Positions 9,067 through 19,920 of a stretch of 64,000 nt of DNA are shown piece by piece; positions within the stretch are counted from its first letter, which is position 1; every line of letters begins with the position of its first letter. The notes below the pieces were generated by a model. That model saw only the letters and a program-made list of their open reading frames with translations, had not been told where the DNA came from and searched no databases. Source of the stretch: Lathyrus oleraceus (lineage: Eukaryota; Streptophyta; Magnoliopsida; Fabales; Fabaceae); contig NC_066580.1 of the NCBI RefSeq assembly GCF_024323335.1, forward strand, positions 443,339,851 to 443,403,850, in the 5' to 3' direction. The position numbers and the translations under genes are program-made.

Positions 9067-11451
9067 ATGTCTTCCACACAACATTACATGATCAGTGCCC
9101 ATGTCAAAGGTGAAATATTTGATCATCAGTTGTTCGGTTTTTGTTTTCGAAACACAGTGGTGACTCGGTTTACAATAAATCGACGATCAAATTTTTCACA
9201 TCTGAAACAAAGAATAGAAAAGAAATTGCAGTGCAATAATGTGGGTCAGATCATCTATAAAAATTTGGTTTGGTTTGCTCAAAACTAGGTAAAATTTTAT
9301 CAGAAGAAGATTCGAGATGATGATGATGTTCAGCATATATTTGGCAGTCACAAACAATCCGGTTACAACGATATAGAGTTGTATATATTACCACATCAAC
9401 AACAGGAGTGTCAGTACATTGATCAGTCACAAGTGTTTTATGATACTGATGACGAACAAGCTGAGGTGAATGTTCTAGACGACGAAGAAGAGGAACCTGA
9501 GATCATGGTTGATTTGATGGTGAACGCTGAAGAGGAAGGGGAGCCAATACCAGCAAGTCATGTATATTGCCCACCCCAACACATGACAAGGCTAATTTTG
9601 GGTTCAGATGAACCTTCGGCAGATGTATGGTATAATCCTTACATGCAAATGCAAGGATCTCTGAAACAAGGAGACACATTTCGCATAAAAGAGGAATGTG
9701 TAAAAGTCATTAAGAAATTCCACATGCAACTATCAGCTGATTTCAGAGTTGACAGAACTGATGCATCGAGGTTTAAAGTTTATTGTCCGAATGAGCACTG
9801 CCTTTTTAGGTTGTCAACTTCGTACCGGAAGAGGAGCGAGTCTTGGGAGATTGGATCAATGGGTCCAGATCACAAATGCATGCTGACAAACCCAATGCAG
9901 GATCATCGTAAATTAAGCTCTCAGCTAATATGCGATGAAATATTATCTGTCATTGGCGATAATCCGTCGTTAAAGGTGAGTACAATAATCTCGCATATTA
10001 GGGCAGAGTACGAGTACACTCCATCATATAGGAAGGCATGGATAGCTAAAACAAAAGTTGTTGAAAAAGTGTTTGGCAATTGGGAGGAGTCTTAAAAATA
10101 ACTTCCAAAATACCTGTTGGCTCTAAAACACTATGCTCCCGGGACAATTGTCAAGATGGAAACATTGCCCGCATATACACCAGATGGTACGTATGCTGTT
10201 GGAAATAGAATATTTCACTGTCTATTCTGGGCGTATCAACCGTGTATCATAGGTTTTTCTTTCTGTAAACCAATTATACAAATTGATGGTACATGGTTGT
10301 ATGGAAAATACAAAGGAACGTTACTGATGGCAGTGGCACAAGATGGAAACAACAATATTTTTCCAATCGCCTTTGCCCTAGTTGAAGGGGAGACTGCTGA
10401 GGGATGGAGATTTTTCCTAAGAAATCTCTGATTGCACGTTGCACCTCAGCCTAACTTGTGTTTGATCTCTGATAGACACCCCTCAATCATTAGTGCATAT
10501 AATAACATTGACAATGGGTGGCAAAATCCTCCTTTGACGCATGTGTTTTGTATTAGACATATTGCTCAGAATTTCATGCGGGAAATCAAAGATAAGATGT
10601 TGCGTAAGAAGGTTGTCAATGCAGGTTATGCATTATCAGAACCTTCTTTCAAACACTACCGCGAGGAAATAAGATTGTCGAACGAAGATGCGGTATGGTG
10701 GATCGATAGTATTTCGTTGGAGAAGTGGACTAGGGCATACGACAGCGGTCAACGTTGAGGCCACATGACAACAAATCTTGTGGAATCAATGAACTCTGTC
10801 TCCAACGGCATCCGTAACCTACCAATAACCGCTTTGGTGCAGGCTACCTATTTCCGGCTAGGAGCATTGTTTGAAACCAAACACTTAAAATGGAGTTCAG
10901 TGTTGCAATCTGGACAGTTGTTCAATGATGCTTCAATGAAATTCATCAGACATGAAGCTGCCAAAGCAAACACACACGTGGTTACGGTATTTGACCGAAC
11001 TAAAAGTTGGTTTATTGTTGCCGAGTCCATGGATCACAATAAGGGTATGCCGATGGGACAGTACAAAGTCGAACTAGATAGAGGTTGGTGCGACTGCGGA
11101 AGGTTCCAAGCCTTTCGTACCCCCTGCTCCCATGTCATTGCGGCGTGCTCAAAGGTTCGAAGGGATCCATCCTATTTGCTATCTGTAGTTTAAAAAGTCG
11201 CCAGCCTTACAAATGTTTATAAAATTAGTTTTTCGGTGGTGGCAAAAGAGGATTATTGGCCAGAATATCAAGGGGACATCGTTTGGCACAACGAAGTCAT
11301 GCGAAGGAAGAAAAATGGTCGCCCTAACAGCACCCAGATTCGAACAGAAATGGAGACGACAAACAAAATGGTTAGACTATGTAGTTCATGTCGTCAACCA
11401 GATCACAATCATAATAATTGTCCTAGTGTTGGAATGAGCACAACCAAATAA
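9067..11451 (+). pseudogene. MULE (MuDR-type) transposase, five in-frame stops
   Basis: From ATG 9067 to the stop at 11449 everything lies in one frame, about 794 codons. An N-terminal MuDR/PB1-like region starts VKGEIFDHQLFGFCFRNT and continues past the first stop. The DDE transposase domain shows QIDGTWLYGKYKG (Asp 10285), LISDRHPS (Asp 10471) and NLVESMNS (Glu candidate, about 10789). A SWIM zinc finger (CDCG..CSH, 11089-11140) and a C-terminal CCHC knuckle (CSSC..H..C, from 11380) follow. Stops are at 9286 (TAG), 10093 (TAA), 10429 (TGA), 10756 (TGA) and 11191 (TAA); in copies 2 and 3 the last is TAC. The two TGA codons fit CpG-type CGA to TGA changes. It cannot encode transposase now. 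Confidence 0.92.
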
Positions 11452-11615
11452 ATTCAGATGTACCTTTGTTGCTATATATGAAAAACTAAATTTATTTCAT
11501 AGTACCTCTGTTGCAATATATGAAAAACTAAGTTTATTTCATAGTAAATGTCTGTGGCGAAAATACCATTACATAAAAAATAACACAAACAATTAAAACA
11601 ACTAGAATACAAAAA

Positions 11616-11904
11616 CTATGCGATTACAACCATCAAAACAATTTTGAACATGTAATGCATCATCCTACGAGCGTCTTGGTCGGTCTTAATATCCACCCAT
11701 TCGCGCACTTCTCCGTGTTGGTTGAACGTGGACACAAGCCATTGTATTCTTCTAATCCGTTCACCCTCTCCAATTTCTCCCTCTAACCAACTGTACAACG
11801 TCCTATTAAGACGTTCAAATGTATATGTGTTCCAAAGTCGAACCTGTATCGGAGCCGCAACGACAGAAAATATTATATCAGCATTTCTGAATGTATGCAG
11901 ACAT
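11616..11904 (-). pseudogene. Small convergent MULE ORF, copy 1 (frameshifted)
   Basis: A minus-strand ATG at 11904 follows the same leader and TATA (12001-12008) as the intact copy at 61325. A 5-bp loss (cagaaatgct against cagaaacgaaatgct) breaks the frame after about eight codons. The downstream part still reads LYSWLEGEIGEGERIRRIQW and WVDIKTDQDARRMM to the stop at 11616. It faces the transposase tail with about 165 bp between. The family is not certain; its dense acidic/aromatic pattern recalls PB1/MuDR N-terminal-like domains. Confidence 0.6.
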
Positions 11905-12038
11905 TGTTGAAACAGAGAGAATTGAAATTGATGGTTGAACTAGACAACTTATGGTATTAGGAGATGAATTTGAGTGAAAATAATTGTATACAAGGTGTGG
12001 TATTTATAGAAACGGAACATCTATTGCACAAACCACGT

Positions 12039-12264
12039 GGGCGCCAAATGAATTGGCGCCCACATGACCATCACATGCAGGCGCTAGATGAATTGGCGCC
12101 CACCATGCCAAATGCACTCAGGCGCCAGAGGCATTGGCGCCTCCTCATGAGGGTCAATGCAGGCGCCACAAGCATTGGCGCCTCCTCATGAGGCCCAATG
12201 CATGTGGGCCAATGCTATTGGTGCCTCTCTTATTGGTATGGGGGTGCGCCAATTCATCTGGCGT
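12039..12264 (-). repeat. GGCGCC-rich inverted/tandem array, copy 1
   Basis: Several GGCGCC palindromes occur in units such as aggcgccagaggcattggcgcctcctcatgag, each able to form a short hairpin (ggcgcca..ttggcgcc). The array lies just upstream, on the minus strand, of the TATA box of the small ORF, near the inferred right end of the MULE. It is conserved in copies 2 and 3. Confidence 0.85.
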
Positions 12265-12399
12265 ATCCTCTATCAAACTTGGTTATTTTGGTTTTTTTTT
12301 TTTGAAAAATTGGTTATTTTCAAAAAAAAATTGAAAATTTTGGTTATTTTGAAAAAAAAAACAATTATCAATGCTCTTGAAAACCCAATTAATAATTAA

Positions 12400-14340
12400 A
12401 AACAAAAAAAAAATCTAAACATAAAAGAGGAAAAGAAAACACACTCAATTTTCTATGAGCATTCCTCTCTCACTAATCCATCTCTTCTCTCCCTTCTATT
12501 AAACCAATCGAACATTCTCATCCCTCTGGAAAAAAAATCCTCCCTTTTCTCTATTCTCTTATCGAAACCAAACCCGGTTTCTTTCCCATTCGAGCAAACA
12601 AATCAAGAATAAACCTTAATAAAACTTTCAAAACAACAAATGACAAAGTTATCAAATAGATTCGACCAAACAAGAACCCATAATTTATTTGAACCCTTGA
12701 AACTCAAAGAAAGAAAACAATTGGCATAACAAAATCGATTGAAGTGAAAGAATCAACTCAAGGGAATCAACAACAATAAACATTGCAAAAGAAAAAAAGA
12801 AACCAATTTTTTAAATAAATAAAAAACTACAAGAGAAGAAGAGAAAAAAAACTACCTAAGTGAAGAGCGGCTTGCCGAGTTTGTTCAAGTTAAATCTCCT
12901 TCTTACCCTTTTGCTTCAAAGATCCTTTTTTGTAATTGTTAGAGTTTTGGTGTGACAAACTTTTTCTGAGATGTAGGGTGATATTTTGTAACAATAGGAT
13001 ATTGATATGAAAATGGTAGCTACTAGTTTTTTGAGAAGATTGTTGATGGTTGTGATTTTTCTTTTTTGATGATGATTTTCAAATAAAGTTTTGCGAGAAT
13101 TTTGATCTGATGCTAGGTTGTTAGAATTTTTTTTCTAGTTTTGTTTAAAAAGGAAAATTTGATGTTGATTTTTTGAAATATTTGGTGTTTTGTTGCATTT
13201 TTTGTGTTCCTAATATGTGAATGGTGGTTTTGAAATTTTTGAATGGTTGCTTGAGGAAAAAATTGGTATCCCCTCCCACCCGGGAATAGATTGTCTCTAG
13301 TGAAAAAAAGAAGTGAAATCCCAACCAATGATTTTTCTCTAATACATATTAAAAAATTAATTAAAAGATAAATGAATGGTGATGTGCTCCACCGGACCCT
13401 CTCTAGTTAAAAGCTCACGGGAGACAATCCATGCCCCCTCCCACCCATATATTTAGGAACTTTGTATTTATATCCATTTTCTTGTATTCATATTGGTGTA
13501 TTATAAAAAGATATCACATGATTCATTTGTGAAGTCTTATGTTATATGATAAAATTCCTGTTGTAATCTTAAATTGGTGATATTTTGCTTCTTAATTTCT
13601 GCCATTGACTTCTTGAATCATGTTCAAATTATCAAAATAATGCTAATTGTGTTCTCCGCCATTACTGCAGCATAGAGACAAAAGGGACCAGAGTTCAAAA
13701 TGGCAATAAGTTGAAGAGTCCTTTTGCTTTGGAATATTGTTGTGTTGAAACTCTTCTGATTTTATAACTGCTAATGTCAAGTTTTGTAATAGCTAGTTTG
13801 TAATGTTACTGTAAATATATGAGTGTGCCCCCGAAAATCCTTATGTAAAGTATAAAACTCTCTTGACTTCATTTTTTTTATAAGAATTTTTTTATTTTTT
13901 TATTTTATTTAAATAAATTATGATAAAGAAAAGAAAACAAATAAAATAAATCTATATATTTTTATAATTAAAGATAGTAATAATTTAATTTAAAAATACG
14001 ATGTAGTAATAAAAATATTTTTTTTTGTTTTTTTTCGTAATTAAAGATAGAAATTAAAAAATGATTTAATTATAATTGTGACAAGAAAAATTTATTTAAA
14101 ATTACCATTTTTTAGAGTTTGTCTCAAAATTTGTAAAACAACAAATAACTTGTTATTACTTATTTTTTAAACAAAACACAAAGAGAAACCTTGTTAAGAT
14201 CTAATGATAGAAGTTAACAAGACAAATCAAACAAGACTCAATGTATTATTTTTTAAATGAAATAAATTTCTATTTGATTAAAGTAAAACTTTTAATGACA
14301 AATTTCTAAACTCATATAATGCAACAAGTGTTAATGTAGT
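12400..14340. other. Non-coding LTR-homologous stretch
   Basis: A/T-rich sequence without a convincing gene. It includes cctcccacccgggaatag (about 13275) and a second cctcccacccatatattta (about 13437) flanking about 160 bp that is missing from the homologous part of E, and one copy of the 69-bp unit that is tandemly repeated in E (about 13626-13692). Confidence 0.6.
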
Positions 14341-14370
14341 GCATTGATAGAAAAACACAAAGACAATAAT

Positions 14371-14780
14371 GATTTAAACGTCAAATTTAAGTGTAGTAGC
14401 AACACCGAATATGAGTACCCTATGAAGTTGCAACGAGTAGGTTGGGTTGATTTGATGAAAGTTGCTCTTAGCATAGACGTAATGCCTCGTCGGATACACC
14501 ATAAGTCAATTTACCAGAAGCTGAACTAGTAGATAATGCCTCCGAAACAAATACTCACCATTTAATTGATGCTGAGCTGCACAAAAAGGTCGAAAGCTAC
14601 CATGATTTAAACGTTAAATTTAAGCGTAGTAGCAACACCGAATATGAGTACCCCATGAAGTTTCAATGAGTAGGTTGGGTTGATTTGATGAAAGTTGCTC
14701 TTAGCATAGACGTAATGCCTCGTCAGAAACACCATTAGTCAATTTACCAGAATCTGAACTAGTAGATAATGCCTCTGAAA
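14371..14780 (-). repeat. 233-bp-period partial duplication at the 3' end of the captured gene
   Basis: The blocks 14371-14548 and 14604-14780 share gatttaaacgt(c/t)aaattta, gcaacaccgaatatgagtac and catagacgtaatgcctcgtc. Both include the reading-frame piece SDEALRLC of the captured gene. Equivalent pairs exist in copy 2 and begin in copy 3 at 63767. Confidence 0.88.
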
Positions 14781-15404
14781 GCCGTTCAATTGCAAATGTT
14801 CCATTCTTAACTAGCATTTCCTTTTTAATTTCACAAGCCTCTTTTACCTTTCTGAGTATAACCTTAAAACCAGGTTGACTATATTTACCATCGGGGGAAA
14901 GTAAATTCCACCCATTAAAGGTTTCAAGTCATATGAAAGAAAACACAGTGAGGGGTGAACCTCCTCTGCCATACGAAGCATGCACATACGTTATGTATAC
15001 CTTATCAATATTCGGTCGCTCCTCACGATCCACTTTAATGCTAACAAACTCATCATTTAACAACTTGGTAATCCCCTCATCCTCAAAAGACTCAACCTCC
15101 ATAGCATGACACCAATGACAAGTGTTATACCCAATTGATAAAAAGTTGTGTGCATCTCAACAACGTGTTTCAGAAAAAGCATCTTCTCCCCATGGATACC
15201 AATCAACAGGGTTATGAGCATGCTTAAGAAGATAATGGCTTTGTTCGGAAGTAAGATGATTGGTAAACTCGTGTTGGTTGGAATGAGATGTTGCCATGGA
15301 TGGGACCTTGGGGAGTGTGACGCGTGAGAGTGAGAAAGGGAATCGAGAGATTGGTTTGGTAAAGGAGAAGTGGTGTTGGTGATGGAGAAAGCGGTCGAGA
15401 ACAT
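14680..15404 (-). pseudogene. Captured SPATA20/YyaL-like thioredoxin-domain gene fragment, copy 1
   Basis: From the minus-strand ATG at 15297 one frame reads [15 protein letters not shown], then [55 protein letters not shown] and VKNGTFAIERLSEALSTS, down to SDEALRLC near 14700. This order matches the N-terminal thioredoxin-like domain of the SPATA20/YyaL (DUF255) family, including the CHWC active-site pair. A further ATG at 15404 ([12 protein letters not shown]) may mark an organelle-targeting leader, one frame off. Three in-frame stops are present (after SETRC, after VFSFI, after LRLC). No intron is evident in about 610 bp. Only roughly the first quarter of the family's length is present. 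It lies inside an LTR segment, so it is a transduplicated host fragment and not a functional gene. The assignment rests on recognised motifs. Confidence 0.82.
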
Positions 15405-16443
15405 GGGTGGAGGTTTATATGAGGTTGAAGATGAAAGGTGCGGAGGAAGAAGAGGTGAATGGTGAAACTATTTTGTGGTGGAGATTCCTTTTGTTGATAA
15501 AGTGTTAAAGGGTTTTGAGTTATGAAGTATTCTTACCTTCAATTTTCATTTGATAGAGATATTTTTTAGCAAGTTGTTGTTATTCTTTCTGAAAACAAAA
15601 ATCCTCCTCTCCTGTTATATTTTTTATTTTATTTTCAACGAGAATCAGATAGAGAGAGGTCAAGATCCCTTTTGTTTTTGTGCATCCTTCTGGCCACAAA
15701 TGTCATGTTCTTAGATAAGAGTGCTAACTGACCTTATTGAGAGAGTAATCAGTTAGAGTGTGCTAGCTGGCCAAGATTTATGTTTGAAATTGAGAGAGAA
15801 GTTCCATCGAGATTGTCAAGTGGCAAAAATGGAATTTTTTATTTTTCTCTTATAAAATTTTATTGATTATTTTGAATTTTAATAGATAACTTTGAAAAAT
15901 TAAATAAAAATAAAAATTCACAATGAAAATTCAAACCAAATGATCGGTTAATTCTAAATAAATATGCTAATCATCTCGACTAAAAAACAAAAATAAACGG
16001 GTAAAAATGAATAAAACTTTGGCGCAAAAATGTCCGAAAAGTTTAAACAACCGGACCACCATGATCAATGTGAAATAAACATATCGAAAATATACAAGTT
16101 TTTGTCAAATTTTGAAATGGAAAACGCTCGGTTAAAACGCTCATACGGATCAAAATGTGACAAAAAATTAGCCAAAAAATAAATTGAGAACATCAGATTA
16201 AACTACGCGAAATGTAGATTAATAAGATTGATGTCTGTAAACTAGGTTTTGAAATTTTTTACCCGCTGTTTTGACACACATTCGGCAAATGGTTCAACGG
16301 GTTTACCTGTAAATCCAAAAATTTATTTCGATTGATATTTTAGGCACTATGCGATATGAAATGTATGTTATGCTATGTAGGGATGCAATAGCTGTGATGG
16401 ATGTACTGAATTGGTGATCCATGGTCAAAATCGGGGTGTGACA
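15405..16443. other. LTR 5' section without genes
   Basis: This is the upstream side of the captured fragment and the outer end of LTR segment C. Nothing codes. On the minus strand the block near 16310 reads tttggatttacaggtaaac, a motif I associate with Ogre LTR starts. Confidence 0.5.
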
Positions 16444-17356
16444 AGGGGCCCACCATAGCCAAAAAGATCATTCGGGCTGATTATTATTGGACAACAATGG
16501 AAGTCGATTGGTATAACTTCGTTAAGAGGTGTCACAAGTGCCAGATATTTGGTGACAAGAGCCATGTTCCTCCGACCCCGTTGAATCTTTTGACTTCTCC
16601 TTGGACCTTCTCCATGCGGGGTATTAACATGATAGGTATGATTAAGTTGAAAGCTTCTAAAAGTTATTGTTTCATCCTGGTTGCCATTTACTACATCATA
16701 AAGTGGGTTGGAGTTGCTTCTTACACGAATGTAATAAGACAAGTGGTTACCCGATTCATAAAGAAAGAAATTATATGTCGCTATGGTGTTCCTAGCAAGA
16801 TTATTGCTGACAATGCTAGTAAACTCAATAACAAAAAGATGAGTGAGGTGTGCCAAGAATTTAAGATCGAGCATTATAACTCTTCACCACATCGGCCCAA
16901 GATGAATGACGTCGTAGAAGCAGCTAACAAGAACATTAAGAAAATTATCCAGAAGATGGTCAAGACGTATAAAGATTGGCATGAAATGCTTCCCTTTGCT
17001 CTGCATGGCTATAGGACTTCAGTGTGTACTTCTACTTGGGTGACCCTTTATTCACTTGTATATGGAATGGAGGTTGTTCTGCCTATTGAAGTCGAAATCC
17101 CCTCTCTAAGAGTCATCGTGGAAGCATATCTCGATGAAGCGGAATGGGTGCAATCCAGATATAATCAACTGAATTCATTGAAGAAAAGTGTTTGACAGCT
17201 GTCTACCATGGTCAACTGTACCAAAGACGTCTCAAGAGAGCTTTTGATAAGAAGGTTTTCCCTCACATGTTCCAAGCAGGTGAACTCGTGCTCAAGAGAT
17301 ATTCTCCAATACACTCGGATCCTCAAGGCAAGTGGGCTTCCAATTATGAAGGACCA
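16444..17356 (+). pseudogene. Truncated Tat/Ogre integrase, copy 1, part 1
   Basis: The frame starts mid-domain with GPTIAKKIIRADYYWTTM and is about 60-70% similar by eye to the integrase of the left element. CxxC is kept (CHKC). The first catalytic Asp is replaced: the expected GIDMIG reads GINMIG (AAC at 16626-16628). The second Asp (IIADNAS) and the Glu (VVEAANK) remain. A 1-bp deletion near 17180 shifts the frame (NSLKKSV then stop). The other frame continues with VYHGQLYQRRLKRAFD to SNYEGP, where LTR E interrupts at 17357. No RT or gag precedes it, because LTR segment C abuts at 16443. Confidence 0.9.
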
Positions 17357-18879
17357 TGTCGTACCTAAAAAATGGTAACACAACCTTGCGAAACGCAATC
17401 GCACGCTCGCATGATGGACTGAACAGAGTCACTACCGAACTTTATTTATTCCTAAAGATGAAAATGTCGGTAAAACCCCTGAAATAAAGGATAAGATATG
17501 GTCATCGCAACTAATATCAGGGTTTGGGAGTCAATTACGCAATGGGAAGGTATTAGCACCCCTCACGTCTGTTGTACTCAATGGGAACCGTTTAGTTTGT
17601 TTTGAATTGAATGTTAGCTTGTGTTAGTTTCTAATCTTCTAATTATTTAGGATAGGAAAAGAGAGATAAGAGAAATGTTTGAATTTTATTAATAAGAAAT
17701 GACCTAAAAAGATTTTTATTATTAGGGGGCAGAGAGGAACTAAACCTAATTTTTTTATTTAACGGTCCTGACAAGATTTCACAATCCTGCTCCTACGTAT
17801 CTCTGATTGCAATAAAGAATTCAAGGCTTGCGTAGTTCTAGGTAGAAAATGTTTGTTTGTTGTTCGATTTTAGCGAAAGCTATCTTGTATTAATCGACGA
17901 GAAACATTATTTTACCCAAAATGGATGAGGAGCGGACGTATACATCAAATCGAATGGATTTACAAATCAACATTCAGAAAAACGTCATTTATCTCAACTC
18001 AACAATTATGGATGAAGCATTGTTTCGCATCATCTTAAGACAAGATGTCTTTCATTTTGAAAAGGTTTTGAAGATTAATCGCACGACGACTAGAAAAGAG
18101 TTTGATGTGTTTGATGTATTTTATAGGTGAATGACAAACATTTGATGAGAACGAGACATAAGCCTCAAGATCAATCATTCGGGGTTCCACCAGAATGCTA
18201 GATTCCAATGATCCTTTTTCATTCGAAGTAATTGAGAAAATTGTTTGATGGACAACGAATGCTTGATAAGAACCAATTGTTCAAAGAGTTGCGTCAGAAT
18301 GCTTGATCTCAACAACCCTTATTTGTCCAAGTTAATTAAAGTGTTTTAGGGACGAAAGAAAAGAATGAACGGTTAACCCAAAACGCGAGGCTCAGGACCG
18401 ATCATTCGAGGGTTCCCACCAGAATGCCAGATTCCAATGATCCCCTTCTTTCGAGTTATTTGAAAAAAAGGTTTTAATATTTTAACTTACCTAATAAAAC
18501 GTTTGAATCGGGATAAGAAACAAATTAATCAGATTAAAAGGTATAACTTGGGGTAGGACCAAAGTTTAAGAAATTAGTCATAAATATTTTATTCTATTAA
18601 TTAATCAACATCATTACTAGATATTTATTTAATTATTTATTCATAATATTCTAACAATAATAAATAAAACTATAAAGAAAACAATATTATTTGAAAATAA
18701 TAATTCTATAGTTATTCAAACATTTAGAGAAAATAATAAGAATTAAAGTTGGAGAAAAATACAATTATATTTTTTTTCATGACTAGTAAAATAAAGTAAG
18801 AAAATAAGACCAGCTTAATATTAGACATATGCATATTATTAAAAAAAAGGTATAATAATAAAATAATTAAATACTCTTT

Positions 18880-19920
18880 CTGTTCTCTTTAAAGTCTAAA
18901 TAAAATGATAACAAAAGAAAATAAATTAAACATAACTCTTTTTTTATTCTTTCTAACATAATCTAAAACTAATAATAAATATAACTAAATTAACTCTTTT
19001 TATATCTTTATAATATAATTTGAAATAATAATGAAAATAACTAAATTAACCTTTTCTTTAAAATATTTTTATAACACAATCTAAAAATAATAATGAAAAT
19101 AACTAAATTAATCTTTTTTAATATTTCTTATAACACAATCCAAAAATAATGATATAAATAAACTAATTTAATCTTTTTTAATGATTTTTATAACAAGATC
19201 TAAAATTAATGATGAGAATAACTAAATTAATCTTTTTTAATGATTTTTATAACATGCTCTAAAACTAATATAAAATAAATAGTAAACTTATTTTATTTAG
19301 AATTTTTAATGACATAATCTAAAATAAAAATAAAATAAATGGTAAACTCTTTTTTTTTGGAATTTTTTATGACATAACCTAAAATCAAAATAAAATAAAT
19401 GCTAAACTTAATTTTTATGATTTTTTATGATAGAATATAAAATTAAGAGAAAATAAATGGTAAACTTAATTTTCATGATATAATCTAAAATAAATAAATA
19501 ATGTTAAACTCTTTTTTTTTGAATATTTTATGACTTGATCTAAAATTAAAAGAAAAAAAAAGGTAAAATTAATTTTTATGATTTTTTATTATATAATCTA
19601 AAATTAAAAGAAAATAAATAGTAAAATTAATTTTTATGATTTCTTATGATATAATCTAAAATTAAAACAAAATAAATGGTAAACTTAATTTTTATGATAT
19701 AGTCTAAAATTAAAAAAAATGGTAAATTCAGTTTTTTGGAATATTGTATATGACATAATCTAACAATGAAATAAAATAAATGTTAAATTTATTTTTTTGG
19801 AATTTTTTATATGACATAATCTAATAATAAAAGAAAATAAATGACTTAACCTTTTTTTTGATAATTTTTATAGCACAATCTGAAATACAAGAAAATAAAT
19901 GGAAAACTCTTTTTGTGATT
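18880..19920. repeat. Degenerate A/T-rich minisatellite in LTR E, copy 1
   Basis: Roughly 17 units of about 55-62 bp follow the pattern ataaatggtaaacttaattt, ttatgattttttatgatata, atctaaaattaaaaga. They are more degenerate at the left. Copy 2 lacks about 280 bp of the left units. Confidence 0.88.

Larger units (their letters stand above)
8910..12362 (+). mobile_element. Mutator-like element (MULE), 5' end lost to or beyond the Ogre insertion
   Basis: It carries a MuDR-type transposase relic on the plus strand and a small minus-strand ORF converging on it. The right limit near 12362 is set where sequence homologous to the solo LTR at 21088 resumes (aattatcaatgctcttg), implying that the MULE inserted in an LTR of that type. 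The left terminal inverted repeat and 9-bp target copy are not visible, because the Ogre-like element abuts at 8909 and the rest lies left of the window. Confidence 0.75.
12363..16443 (-). mobile_element. Ogre-like LTR segment C, minus orientation, copy 1
   Basis: On the minus strand it begins at 16443 with TGTCACACCCCGATTTTGAC, a typical LTR start. From about 14350 down to 12363 it is homologous to 22960-21088 inside solo LTR E. Between 14350 and 16443 it differs from E and carries the captured SPATA20-like fragment. It ends on the left at the MULE. Its right end lies exactly at the point where a Tat integrase reading frame begins mid-domain (16444), so it inserted in or truncated that gene. 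Confidence 0.6.
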
